Source of the DNA: VXNE01 sp965206615
GTDB lineage: Bacteria; Pseudomonadota; Gammaproteobacteria; Pseudomonadales; Azotimanducaceae
Assembly: GCA_965206615.1 (NCBI GenBank)
Contig: CBDBKI010000005.1
Coordinates: 3,534,001 to 3,598,000, forward strand
Direction of reading: 5' to 3'
DNA: 64,000 nt
The notes under the pieces were generated by a model. It ran no database searches and was not told the DNA's origin. It saw only the letters and a list, made by a program, of their open reading frames with translations. The translations under genes were made by a program, and so were the position numbers. Shown piece after piece: positions 40,301 through 48,470 of this stretch (positions are counted from its first letter, which is position 1; every line of letters starts with the position of its first letter).

Positions 40301-43300
40301 GTCGGCGCCGCCGCTTCCGATACCCTGGACGGGGCCAGCGACAGCTCCAGCCGCACCGAGGGCACTTCGTCATCCACGAGAGCAAGCTCAGCAGAGATAA
40401 CCGTCAACCCCGCGACGTTGCCGCGCACGGATATCGTCTCCGTCCCTTCGGCGGTGCGGTCGTTCGTCGGCCGCAACGTGAACGTCACCGCCGCTTCCGT
40501 CCGGTTCGCCGCGATCGTCAGCTCCAGTTCGGGGACGTCCGCATAGTCCGTGCCCTCCAGCGCGGTGTCGGCCCCCGATCCGACCGTCACCGTCACCACC
40601 GTCGCCGTCGCCCGGGCCATGCCGTCCAGCGTCCCGGTCACCCGCACCGTGCGGCTGCCCGCACGCTCGCTGACCTCACGGGGATCCAGCGTCAGCGTCA
40701 CTTGCGTCGACGCCACATCGTCGTCGTTCAGGGTCAGATCGGCCAAGCGCACCGCCAGCCCCGACGTACTACCGTCAACGGTGATCGTCTTTGCGCCGCC
40801 GACGGAATCGTTGTTCGTCGGGTCCAGGCTGAAGGTCGTGTCCGCGGTCGTTTCTCCCGCGTCGATCGTCAGGGTCAGGTCCGACACCGTCGCGTAGTCC
40901 GTCCCCTCGACCGCCGAGTCGCCGCTCGCCCCAACCGTCACCGTGACCTCGGTGTCCTGCCCGCGGGCGTCCGCGTTCAACGACGCCGTCAGCCGTACCG
41001 TCGTCGCCCCGGCGTCTTCGCGTACCTGGGCCGGGTTCACCGCCAGGTCCACCCGGGTCGATCCGGTCTCGTCGTCGTCGATGAAGATGCTGCGCCGGGC
41101 GAACTCCACCCCGTCGCGGCTCGCGGCCAGCACCACCGTCTCGCCGTCGTCGTCAACGGGGTCATCCTTCGCACGCACCGTCGTCGTGACGCTCGAGGGA
41201 TCCTGACCCGTGCCGGCCGGCAAGGTCAGCACCGTGGAGTCGACCGTGTAGTCGATGGCGCGCGCCGCCGTGCCCGACAGGTCCAGGCGGATGGTCTGCG
41301 CATCCGCAAACGTCGAGCCGCTGCCGGTGCCGACCGTCACCGTCGAGACGCCGCCCGCCTCCGCGATGCTGACTGGATCCGCATCGAGGGTCAGCACCGG
41401 CTCGGCATCGTCCTCCGCGATCCTTGCGGTGATGTCCATGCTGGCAACCCCGAAGCGCCCGCTCTTCCGGGAGAGCCTCAATCCGAACACCTCGTCCCGC
41501 TCGTGGACCCGGTCGTTGAACAGGTCCACCGAAACCGCCCTGTCCGCGCGAGCGCAGCCGCAGGCGCCGTCGTCCGAGAAGTCGCCCGGCGCGAAGGATA
41601 GATCCCGGACGAACTGCCCGAAGTCGCCGAACGTCCCGCTGCGCCGCTGGGTCGCGTGGTCCTCGTCCATGCCCTTGAGTCCCGCGTTCTCCCGCGTCGC
41701 GAGCGTCACCACGACCGGATCGGCGATGTCCGCGACCCCCACCCCGCGCGGCGTCTCCAGGATCAGCGACAGGCGCAGGGCGGTCGAGTTCTCGCTCACG
41801 GTGTACACGTCCGTGTCCGACTCCGTCGTCCCGGCGCCGACCGCGAAGGCGGGCGCGAAGGTGAAGTCCGAAGCCAACAGTGCAACGATCGGGCTGCGTA
41901 CAGCCTCGCCGCCATCGACGACCGCCACCACCTGATAGTCGTATTTCGCGTCGGCTGTCACGTCGGTGTCGGTGAAGCTCGGCGCATCGAGATCGCGTCC
42001 GATCACCTCAAGCGCGCTCCCGTCGTGCCGGAGCACGGCATAGGTGACCGTCGGCGCCGAACTCCAATGGCTCGTGTCGACTGCGTCCCAACTCAAGGAC
42101 ACCTGTCTGGAACTACCGCTAGCCATGAGGGTTGGGCGGGCCCGAAGCTGATGGCCGAATTCCGACCAGGTCGCCGTGCCGTCTGTCCCGAAATCGGCCT
42201 TCAGCGCCGGATATTGAGCGTTCGTGCCGAAGTGCCAAAGCGGATCCGCGACCTTTAGCACGTCCGCGTCCAAAGGGGGGTGATCGCTGACGGCCGTGTT
42301 CCAGTTCGCATAGATGCCCCCGCCATCCGTCGGCCCTTGGAGACCGGTCGTCGTCTGGCCTTCGCCGGAGTTCCCGGTCGCCAAACCCGACGTATCGGTG
42401 TCCCAGTAGCTGCGCACGACGCGGCCGATTGAGGACGCTTCGCCGACAAGCCCCCCAACGTCCCTCTCGCCCGACACGCGGCCGGTCGCATAGCTCGCCA
42501 CGACCATGCCCTCGTTGGACCCAACCAAGCCGCCAACAGACCGGATTCCTGAAACGGTCCCGGTCGCATAGCTCGCCGAAACCGTCGCGGTGATGTTCCA
42601 GCCGACCAGGCCCCCGGTCGGGCTTATGGCTCCCGTCCCGGATACCCTGGCCGTCGCGTAGCATCCGGCGATGTACGAGTTGATGGATTTCCCAACCAGC
42701 CCGCCAACGGCGGTAGTGCCGGACACGCGGCCGGCAACCTGGCTCGCTGTGATCTGGGCGCCGTCGGCTGCACCGACCAGTCCACCCGTCGCGGAACCAA
42801 GGATGTAGGTAGCGCTATTACTCCCCAGGTAACCCGTCACATCGACATCCGTCAGACGCACGCGGTGGATCAAGGGCGCTCGGTGGAACGGCGGCGTAAC
42901 CGATTCCCTATCCTCCACATTGCCGAACAATCCGACCCCGTCCAAAATCCAGGTAGACGGACGATTGACGAAGAGGCGCCGAATGGTGTGGCCGTTGCCG
43001 TCGAAGACCGCGGTGAAGGGGTTGGCACGGGTGCCGATCGGCGCCCAGCCTTGGCCGCCGTGCCAGAAGGAGTCGCCCGAGTCGACAAGACCGTTCGCGT
43101 CGGTATCGAAGTCCAGGGGCTCTTGGAGTTCGTACCCCAGGCAATGGCCGGTGCAGACCAGCCGCGCATCGGCGGCGGGGAACGCGTCGGGAAAAGCGGC
43201 GCGGTATGCGGTCGCTTCGCTTTCGCTTTCGACGGGATGGCCATCACCGTCCAGGTCGTGCCGGATCGCATCGAGCTGGGCAAGGCTGGCGATCTCGATC

Positions 43301-43782
43301 AGCCCGTCCCCATCCGTGTCGTACACGGGCTCCCGCGTGCCGTTCGTCGCCGCCTCGTCAACGAAATCGGCCGCGGGGTTGCCCGTCGGATCCCGCAAGT
43401 GGGACATCGCCGATGCGCCGGAATAGCTCACCGTGACGGTGTCCCCCGCCGCCACCGGTGGCGTCAGCGTGAGCGTGACCCGGCTGCCGAGTACCTGAAC
43501 GGCGACCACGGTCAGATCGTCGGCACCGGCGGTCGCCGTGAACTCGCCGGATAACGGGATCTGACCCTCGTCGAGCGCTTCGTTGTAGGTGAGTAACAAC
43601 TCCTCGAAGTTTGCGGCAGCGCCCACAAGCAGCGGCGCGTCGGAATCTGTCGTCATCTGCGCGTGCGCGGTCGTGGCGCTGCCGACGATACACTGGACCA
43701 GCACAGCCAGCAGAACGATGAGGGGAAGTCTCAGGACACCGCCGGTTGACGGAAGCCGGCGAGCGGATGACGGTGTGGCCAT
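37363..43782 (-). CDS. Giant exported GLUG/Calx-beta/LRR protein without enzyme head (giant 4)
   Basis: This 2139-residue exported protein has a clear signal peptide (LPLIVLLAVLVQCIVGSATTAHAQ split over residues ~19-42). Residues ~45-150 are SwmB-like, then an EF-hand-like DTDGDG leads into GLUG repeats (to ~540, with VGGLVG motifs), an FN3-like stretch, a Calx-beta-like series (~640-1590), a Gly-rich linker (~1590-1608), cadherin-like, Calx-beta, LRR (~1848-1897), a second cadherin-like domain and the common tail ending EQAMERQAAEVE. No peptidase or dehydrogenase motif is visible, so it may be a pure adhesin or scaffold. It lies 29 bp after companion 3 and 40 bp before giant 3, so the three are likely one operon. 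Confidence 0.87.
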   Translation of the reverse strand: MATPSSARRLPSTGGVLRLPLIVLLAVLVQCIVGSATTAHAQMTTDSDAPLLVGAAANFEELLLTYNEALDEGQIPLSGEFTATAGADDLTVVAVQVLGSRVTLTLTPPVAAGDTVTVSYSGASAMSHLRDPTGNPAADFVDEAATNGTREPVYDTDGDGLIEIASLAQLDAIRHDLDGDGHPVESESEATAYRAAFPDAFPAADARLVCTGHCLGYELQEPLDFDTDANGLVDSGDSFWHGGQGWAPIGTRANPFTAVFDGNGHTIRRLFVNRPSTWILDGVGLFGNVEDRESVTPPFHRAPLIHRVRLTDVDVTGYLGSNSATYILGSATGGLVGAADGAQITASQVAGRVSGTTAVGGLVGKSINSYIAGCYATARVSGTGAISPTGGLVGWNITATVSASYATGTVSGIRSVGGLVGSNEGMVVASYATGRVSGERDVGGLVGEASSIGRVVRSYWDTDTSGLATGNSGEGQTTTGLQGPTDGGGIYANWNTAVSDHPPLDADVLKVADPLWHFGTNAQYPALKADFGTDGTATWSEFGHQLRARPTLMASGSSRQVSLSWDAVDTSHWSSAPTVTYAVLRHDGSALEVIGRDLDAPSFTDTDVTADAKYDYQVVAVVDGGEAVRSPIVALLASDFTFAPAFAVGAGTTESDTDVYTVSENSTALRLSLILETPRGVGVADIADPVVVTLATRENAGLKGMDEDHATQRRSGTFGDFGQFVRDLSFAPGDFSDDGACGCARADRAVSVDLFNDRVHERDEVFGLRLSRKSGRFGVASMDITARIAEDDAEPVLTLDADPVSIAEAGGVSTVTVGTGSGSTFADAQTIRLDLSGTAARAIDYTVDSTVLTLPAGTGQDPSSVTTTVRAKDDPVDDDGETVVLAASRDGVEFARRSIFIDDDETGSTRVDLAVNPAQVREDAGATTVRLTASLNADARGQDTEVTVTVGASGDSAVEGTDYATVSDLTLTIDAGETTADTTFSLDPTNNDSVGGAKTITVDGSTSGLAVRLADLTLNDDDVASTQVTLTLDPREVSERAGSRTVRVTGTLDGMARATATVVTVTVGSGADTALEGTDYADVPELELTIAANRTEAAVTFTLRPTNDRTAEGTETISVRGNVAGLTVISAELALVDDEVPSVRLELSLAPSRVSEAAAPTDVVVTGSLDAGARTSASVVTVTVGESTDTATEGVDYANVSSLQITVPANETSGRTTFTLAPQNDPIVEGAETISFTGRVSGLTVAPATLTLSENDTLSRVLRLSVDPESVSEDTPGNVTVTASLNAGARAEDTEVRLTVGAAADTAVPGTDYERVSEQTLTILAGETSGTAVFRLEPFDNDSTDGTRTLSVTGSTTVPELRMEPAAGAKVALEDDDSPAVLVVPDILTVVEAESNTYTVELQTRPTADVTVTIGGVSGDLSLDKTSLVFTQADWRDPQPVEVTAADDDDSRQDPDVTLTHRASGAAEYRRLRADLVVSIRENDPSLVFSGSTLDVREGQAATYTVALATVPTADVTVQVTGVSGDVSLDQTRLVFTPGRWDDPQTITVEAAEDDDSSTNPAVTLTHRASGGGYDGISGTVRVTITENDGGGTSGGGSGGGGGGGGGGGSANRPPVVTDPIGAQVLELAGSVRIDATEHFRDPDNRTMTFEVESADVGVATVAVDGSIVTIEGIAHGVTTVTVTAVDHRRLRVSQSFEVSVGYEVSFASAEVSAPEGGTAMLRVVLNRPREAATTVRYVLGVDVDPATPDADAADHDGMDGEVTIATGATEASIGMAIRDDTDIEPPRESFTVTLQATEAQLQDFGLGIATVRVTIDEGVCDRTRQVRNALRRSLPCAAVSATDLAARTELDLANRDMGALQADDLSGLSGLTVLDLSGNALTSLPEGMFAGLGALAEVQLYDNPGAPFPLQLELVRMDGARSSPSPARVVARVREGAPFAMRAALSAVNGTLSPVTALVPAGMTAGTPIAVTQDAAGATRVTAAAAAIPDTRCGVLGMYRCFQGLTTAVGGTLVLFKAPPEVKERPSGTTLAAEGDAARIDLSALFAASDAGALTYFVGSSDPGLASATVDGDTLTLASNEDGREGTVTITVIATDDDGLSVTLTFEVTVESMPRGLLRGWRRVLLEQAMERQAAEVE

Positions 43783-43811
43783 GAGGTGTGTCGAGATACC
43801 GTGCCGCGTTG

Positions 43812-44258
43812 CTACAGGCGGAGGTCGGCCCCTCGTTGGCTCTCTGCATGCCCCGCCACATCAACCGCGCAGTCGAACGGGATCTTCGTTTCGTCTACCT
43901 CTTCGATGGAGACCGCGCCTTTGCCCGTCGAACGAATCCGGTACGTGCCAACGACCGTGCGTACGGTGCCCGCCACCGTTTCGCCGTTCACCACCAGCGT
44001 CACGGTACCCGGCGGGTCTCCCGCCACTGACCCGGAGAGCGCGTACCCGCCGGAGAACGTCGGCGCTACGCGCTCGACGCTACCTTCAAACACGACATCG
44101 TCGAAAAGGTTCAGGGCCAGGAGCGTCTGCCCAGGCGCCGAAGCTGGCTCCGTGCCCACAAGGAGCAGAGCTTCGGCTGTCTGCGCGGCCACCGCCGTTG
44201 GTGATTGAACCGCGGCAAACACCGCCAATACGACGACTTGGCGAAACACCAGAGACAT
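43812..44258 (-). CDS. Exported propeptide-like protein, companion 3
   Basis: This is a 148-residue protein when started at the ATG at 44256-44258, which has GCAGGAGA placed 6-8 nt upstream. A GTG at 44285 in the same frame is an alternative. Signal peptide: LVFRQVVVLAVFAAVQSP, ending AVAAQ. The body carries LLALNLFDDVVFEGSVER, PTFSGGYALSG, PPGTVTLVVNGETVAGTVRT, TYRIRS and IPFDC, nearly the same as companion 1. It resembles the propeptide of secreted metallopeptidases but precedes giant 4, which has no visible peptidase. It may serve giant 1 in trans, or the domain may have a wider role such as export chaperone. Confidence 0.72.
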   Translation of the reverse strand: MSLVFRQVVVLAVFAAVQSPTAVAAQTAEALLLVGTEPASAPGQTLLALNLFDDVVFEGSVERVAPTFSGGYALSGSVAGDPPGTVTLVVNGETVAGTVRTVVGTYRIRSTGKGAVSIEEVDETKIPFDCAVDVAGHAESQRGADLRL

Positions 44259-44352
44259 GGGTGTCTCCTGCGGCGAGCGAGGCACAAGTGTGCCACATGC
44301 GGAAATGCGTATCGTGGAAACCGAGCAGGCAGCGTCGCGACCAACTTGGGCC

Positions 44353-44381
44353 TGTTCGCCGCCTACGCGGGGATGATCGGC
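44353..44381 (+). repeat. Orphan CRISPR-repeat-like sequence
   Basis: A 29-nt stretch beginning CTGTTCGCCGCCTACG and ending GGGGATGATCGG matches the array repeat at 23 of 29 positions without gaps. It lies just beyond the giant gene block, about 38 kb from the array. No second copy or regular spacing is present, so it is at most a relic. High local GC makes a chance match possible. Confidence 0.35.
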
Positions 44382-45026
44382 CGTGATCGAGGGGGGTGTG
44401 CTCGGCAGCCACTTCCGGGGACACCCACCAAGCGGTCATCGTTAATAGGAATCTGAAATGTCCATTAGCATTACTACCACTAACACTATTCTGATCAGCG
44501 ACTATCATCCTGCGCCCCAAAACGTCGATCCAACGAACCGCCGACGCGAAGAAGAGAACCACTCTGGCCAGTGTAATTCATACATACCGGCCCGATAGCA
44601 GACCGATGGTTCTATCTCGGCTATTGCTTAATAGTAGCGCGGTCCGCCTGCTCCCATGTAACGAATGGGGAGCCGGGACAGCCCAGCCAGGCAAGAGGGT
44701 CGTGCATGGCGCAAGGTCAACGCACCCAACCGGACCGGACGGACGCGTGCGCGCCGCACGAGGCCCGGCGGAACCTCCCCGACCAGCGTGCCCATGAGTC
44801 TGCGACCGCCGCACCGCCCTGGTTGATGCGCGACAAGGGCGTGGTCCCCGAGGGGGTGGCCGGCGGCTTCAACCGGTCGGCGCTGATGCAGCGGATCCGC
44901 CCCTCGGACCGCCAGGGGACCGTGCTGAAGGCCCGTCGTGTCGGCGACGTCCGGGCGCCAGGGTTCCGATCGGCGGTCCTTGACACATCGACACCCCGGA
45001 GGACTCTCCTTCGGAGCCGGCCGGCC
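44382..45026. other. Intergenic stretch, no recognisable gene
   Basis: An AT-richer run around 44440-44520 (taatagg, ttagcattactaccactaac) stands out and may hold the promoter of the companion 3-giant 4-giant 3 operon, but no -35/-10 pair is convincing. From 44600 on, both strands are open in several frames through high GC, and none of the translations resembles a known family. Confidence 0.4.
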
Positions 45027-45046
45027 TTGTTGTGCATGCACAACAA
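45027..45046. repeat. 20-bp perfect palindrome
   Basis: TTGTTGTGCATGCACAACAA is its own reverse complement. It sits 2 bp before a tandem repeat and upstream of a parB-like remnant. It could be an operator or a partition-type (parS-like) site, but this is only inferred from position. Confidence 0.5.
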
Positions 45047-45048
45047 AG

Positions 45049-45154
45049 CACGTCCTGGCGAACCCAGACGAGGCAACCAGCGTGACTCAAGACCGCCAAC
45101 GCACGTCCTGGCGAACCCAGACGAGGCAACCAGCGTGACTCAAGACCGCCAACG
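45049..45154 (+). repeat. Two exact tandem copies of a 53-bp unit
   Basis: The unit begins CACGTCCTGGCGAACCCAG and ends AGACCGCCAACG. Copies are at 45049-45101 and 45102-45154 with no visible difference, so the duplication is recent. A third copy appears to start (CAAGTC) but diverges. Confidence 0.85.
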
Positions 45155-45189
45155 CAAGTCGTCGACCTCGCACGCGCCCGAGCCGCGCG

Positions 45190-45616
45190 GACCGGACTCC
45201 GGGGCCGCCAGATCCGTCGACCCGCGCCGGGGTGGCCTGGCGCGCGGAGGTGCGCGACGCGTCCTTTTCCGACGCCCAGTGTGCGGCGCTCATGCACGGC
45301 GAGAACGAATGGACCGCCCGAGTTTCGCCGCTGGAGAACGCCGTACAGTGGAAAGCCATGGTCGACGCCGGCGTGTTCCGGAAGCAGTCGGCCCTGGCAG
45401 ACGAAATCGGGCGCCATCGCGGCACCGTGTCCCGGGCTTATGCGAAACGCCACCGTGCTCTTCGGCGAGGACTGGCTCGCCGACCTCGTACGGCCGGTGA
45501 TGCACGACTTCTCCGCACGCGCCGCGGACCGGCTCGCCGAAGCCTGTTCCGATCCCGCGCTCCGAGAGGTCGCAAGGCAGCGCCGACATGACCGCCGCGC
45601 GGGCCCTCGCCGAAAG
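45190..45616 (+). pseudogene. parB: ParB/RepB-type partition protein remnant, frameshifted
   Basis: In one frame from about 45190 the translation gives DASFSDAQCAALMHGENEW, then SPLENAVQWKAMVDAGVF, then QSALADEIGRHRGTVSRA. These are the ENE box and helix-turn-helix of plasmid-type ParB proteins. Near 45440 the homology moves to the next frame (NATVLFGEDWLADLVRPVMHDFS, then AADRLAEACSDPALREVARQ), so a frameshift is present. The gene is then cut at 45617 by the end of an IS21-type element. The N-terminal part is missing or unrecognisable. It suggests that plasmid- or island-derived DNA was the landing site. Confidence 0.65.
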
Positions 45617-45791
45617 TGTGCAGTTTTCAATTGCCAAAAATGTGCAGTTTTCAGTTGCCATTGACACCTGTTACCGGCTACCGCAAATTTCCCATTCGTG
45701 GCAATCGAAAACCGCACACATTGCTAATTGGCGGGCGATGCGGCGCGGTCCACGCTGTTGGCTTTGCCAACAGCGATGGAGCGGCGCGGGG

Positions 45792-46233
45792 ATGCACGGA
45801 TGGAAGACGAGGACGCTGCTGAAGCACTATCTGGAGCGTGGCGTTTCGAAGTCGGAGCTGTCGAGGCGCTTCGGGGTGAGCCGGCGGACGATCTACGACT
45901 GGATCGAGGCGGGTGAGCTGGACCGGGATCTCGAGGGGGGCGGCACGCGATACTCGCCTCGGCCGCGCCGGAAGCACAAGTTGGACCCGTACAAAGGGAT
46001 CATCGACGCGCGGCTGGCCGAGTTCCCCCGGCTGTCGGCGCAGCGCCTGTTCGACGAGAGCCGCGCGGCGGGTTACGCGAGCTGCTACAGCCGCGTGCGG
46101 GACTATGTTCGCGAGGTTCGGCCCCACGATCCGACCGAGCCCGCGGGTCGCCACGCCGGCGCGACCGCGACCGCGCGTCGCCGTGGAGGTGCAGAAGCGC
46201 TCCCTGGACGACTACGCGGAGGCGGCGCGATGA
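45792..46233 (+). pseudogene. istA: IstA transposase, N-terminus joined to its C-terminal tail
   Basis: From ATG 45792 the translation MHGWKTRTLLKHYLERGVSK, then SELSRRFGVSRRTIYDWI, is the helix-turn-helix of IS21-family IstA. Homology continues for about 117 residues to REVRPHDPTEP. After a junction near 46145-46180 the next frame gives only the IstA tail (VEVQKRSLDDYAEAAR, stop at 46233). The whole catalytic core is deleted. The stop overlaps the istB start (ATGA). Confidence 0.7.
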
Positions 46234-46473
46234 AGGCCGCGGCCAACAGTCGTCGAGATCGGGTGCGGGCGATGCTCGCGGATCTCAAGATGCCGGGCGC
46301 GCTCGAGGCCATGGACGGCATCCTGGCGCAAGCGGACAGCGGATCGGCGACCGCCACGGAGGCTATCGAGGAGCTTCTGAAGGCCCAGATCGCGCTACGC
46401 AACAACCGCCGCCTGGAGACCGCCATGCGATCTTCGCGGCTGCCGGCGGTGAAGACCCTGGCGGAGTTCCATA
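46230..46473 (+). pseudogene. istB: IstB ATPase, N-terminal fragment
   Basis: The first ~80 residues match IstB: MLADLKMPGALEAMDGILAQ, TEAIEELLKAQIALRNNRR and MRSSRLPAVKTLAEF. After that the sequence diverges into unrelated DNA, so the AAA+ ATP-binding core is missing (a normal IstB has about 250 residues). It cannot support transposition. Confidence 0.7.
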
Positions 46474-47025
46474 GCCGCCACGGGAGCAATAACGCTACGA
46501 CGGCCCCGGTGCGGTCACCCGGACATCGAGCCGATGGTCCGTGCGCCCGCGCCGACCATCGACGTCCGTCACCACATCGCGCCCGGCTCAAGCGACGGGC
46601 GGGCCCGTTCGATGGTCCGCCGAAACTCCACGACGGTGGCAGGACTGGCCCGGCCGGGGGCGAATCCCCTCAGAAGAGCGTGTCAACTATCCCGATCTTC
46701 TGAAACCCTTGCCACGCGGGGCTCTCAGCGCGTCTTGGTCGCGTCCTTTTGGCGTCGTGAACCTAAACGGAGCACTATTATGGACCGTTTAGGTACCTAT
46801 GTTGGAACCCTGAAAGTCCCCTTACACGTGCCTTTCAGAGAATCTCGGCCACTTTCATGCCACAAAATTATGAACGGCTAGATGAACGCACATGGCATCG
46901 CGAGGCGAGGCAAGGCGAGGCATGGCAGGGGGAGTCCGGGGGCCGCGAGGCCGCCGGACTCACATCGAAAGGTCGCCGCGAAGCGGCACCATAGACGAAC
47001 GCCGGGCTTTTCTCTCAAACGTGCC
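46474..47025. other. Intergenic stretch with one inverted repeat
   Basis: No protein family was recognised here. At 46761-46770 and 46785-46794 the 10-bp arms ACCTAAACGG and CCGTTTAGGT form a perfect hairpin with a 14-nt loop. It may be an operator, a terminator or the trace of an element. The 46890-46930 stretch is a purine-rich GGCGAGGCAAGGCGAGGCA run. Confidence 0.5.
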
Positions 47026-47506
47026 ATGACGCAACGCGACCCGTCCCACGTCCTCGAGAACATCACGCACTCCGACGATCCAGCGAAACTCAGACGGTCC
47101 ATGAAGAATGCCCGGCGTCTGGGCGAGGATGAGGTATATGACGCCGCATTTCAGCGGCTCATCACCGTTCAGCCGTCCGCCGAGGTGGGCACGGTGGCCC
47201 ACGATCTACGCCTTCGAGGAGCTACGCAAGGAAGAGGCAGGGAAGACGATCCTGCTCTCTCGCACCCGTCAGGCGATCAAGAACAAGGGAGAACTCCGGA
47301 CCGTGCTCGATCTGGTCCGCAAGTCGACGGCGTCGGCTGGGTTCGACATGCTGAGGGAACGAGACAAGCTGGAGTTGAGTTTCGAGGCGCTCGTCATCGC
47401 ACGTGCGGAGCACTTTCCGAGCGACGCGGTCGACAGGGGCCGTGCTCGACTTGAAGCCGTCGGCATGGATCTCGACCGGATACATGCCTACTGGCGGGTA
47501 CCATGA
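47026..47506 (+). pseudogene. Frameshifted conserved hypothetical gene
   Basis: Two frames make one protein of ~160 residues. Frame 1 from ATG 47026 gives PSHVLENITHSDDPAKLRR, then NARRLGEDEVYDAAFQRL and QPSAEVGTVAHD. Around 47185-47200 the sense continues in frame 2 as PTIYAFEELRKEEAGKTILL, then SRTRQAIKNKGELRTVLDL, to FPSDAVDRGRARLEAVGMDL. The whole resembles a small uncharacterised proteobacterial protein seen as a single frame elsewhere (from memory, not searched). No function can be given. A sequencing error is an alternative to decay. Confidence 0.55.
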
Positions 47507-47664
47507 TGCCGCGCCCCGCGGGGCCGTTGGCCCACCGGGGCTCGCTACGCCGGTCCCGGTGCCACGGCCATCGCTCGCGCGCATGCCGATGACCTAGCGC
47601 ATCGACGTGACGATCAGGACCCCGGGAGGGGCCGTGCGGGGTCTGCGTCCGCGCGGCGAACGCC

Positions 47665-47901
47665 GTGGCTGATCCAGCCGGCGCACGCAAGATCGAGGCG
47701 ATCGAGCGATTCCTGACCTCACTGCCGATCAGCGAGGACGACGGTGCATGGCGGCTCTCGGTCCGCATCGAACGAACAGGCGGCGATCGCGGAGAGCGTT
47801 GGGTGGCGACCACCTTCCACCGACGGGTGTCCCGGACGTTTCCGCTGGAGCGACTGGAAGCGGAACTGGGGGTGCAGTTCTGCCCAGGGCGACACACGTA
47901 G
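47665..47901 (+). CDS. Small hypothetical protein
   Basis: This is a 78-residue frame from a GTG (ADPAGARKIEAIERFLTSLP, then SEDDGAWRLSVRIERTGGDR, ending near LERLEAELGVQF). The hydrophobic/charged alternation looks like a real small globular protein, but I do not recognise a family and no strong ribosome site is visible. It lies just before a metallophosphoesterase fragment. Confidence 0.35.
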   Translation: MADPAGARKIEAIERFLTSLPISEDDGAWRLSVRIERTGGDRGERWVATTFHRRVSRTFPLERLEAELGVQFCPGRHT

Positions 47902-47950
47902 ACAGCTTGCTGCAGTCCGCTACAATGCGCGGCCCTCGCGGAGCGCACCC

Positions 47951-48295
47951 ATGAAGATCCAGATCGCCTCGGACCTCCATCTGGAAGCGCGGCAGGATCA
48001 TCTGCCGGCGCCAGATGCCTTCCAGGCCGACCCCACTCGGGACATCCTGGTCCTCGCAGGGGACATTGGACGGTACCTGCTCGCGCGGGACTTCGTGATG
48101 CGGGAACTTGCCCTTTCGCCCGTGATCTACGTGCCCGGCAACCACGAATACTATGGGTTGCAGAACCGCGAGACCGTCGACGGCCTGTGGAGCGCCCTGG
48201 CTGCCGTGCATCCGGGACTCCACTACCTCGTTGCCGAGGGCGTCAGTAGACGACGCCGGCAAGCACAGCAGCTGGTGCCTGGTGGGGCGCATTGA
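47951..48295 (+). pseudogene. Calcineurin-like metallophosphoesterase, truncated
   Basis: The N-terminal 95 residues carry the metal-binding motifs of the family: ASDLHLE (D-x-H), LVLAGDIG (GD) and VPGNHEYYG (GNHE). After HYLVAEGV the sequence turns into basic low-complexity and stops at 114 residues, while intact relatives have about 250. The His motifs of the C-terminal half are missing, so the enzyme is probably dead. Truncation by a deletion or frameshift near 48245 is likely. Confidence 0.7.
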
Positions 48296-48470
48296 CGTAT
48301 TCTCCCAGTAAGGGATCTGCCCACATGGCGTTCGGCCTGCTTGCGGAAGCGTGTCCACCTTTGGCACCGCCGTGCAGAAGGCCCTGCAGGCAGGCAGCCC
48401 CGCAGAGGCCGCCGAACTGCTGCAGAGGCTGTTGATTGTCGGAGGCCTCCATGAGGGCGGCATTTAGCTG

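Larger units (their letters stand above)
45617..46473 (+). mobile_element. IS21-family element with large internal deletions
   Basis: The left end has two direct copies of TGTGCAGTTTTCARTTGCCA (45617-45636, 45641-45660) and an inverted variant at 45699-45720, the multiple terminal repeats typical of IS21. It is followed by the start of istA, a short istA end and the start of istB. Most of the DDE transposase and of the ATPase are gone. The right end was not identified. Confidence 0.7.

Noticed and set aside
5974..43782. Giants as RTX toxins
   Set aside because: No GGxGxD-type nonapeptide repeats and no type I secretion genes were seen; the repeats are Calx-beta-like and GLUG-type.
44706..45500. 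A 264-residue plus-strand protein over the tandem repeats
   Set aside because: No family resemblance, it runs through exact repeats, and its end overlaps the parB-like remnant in a different frame.
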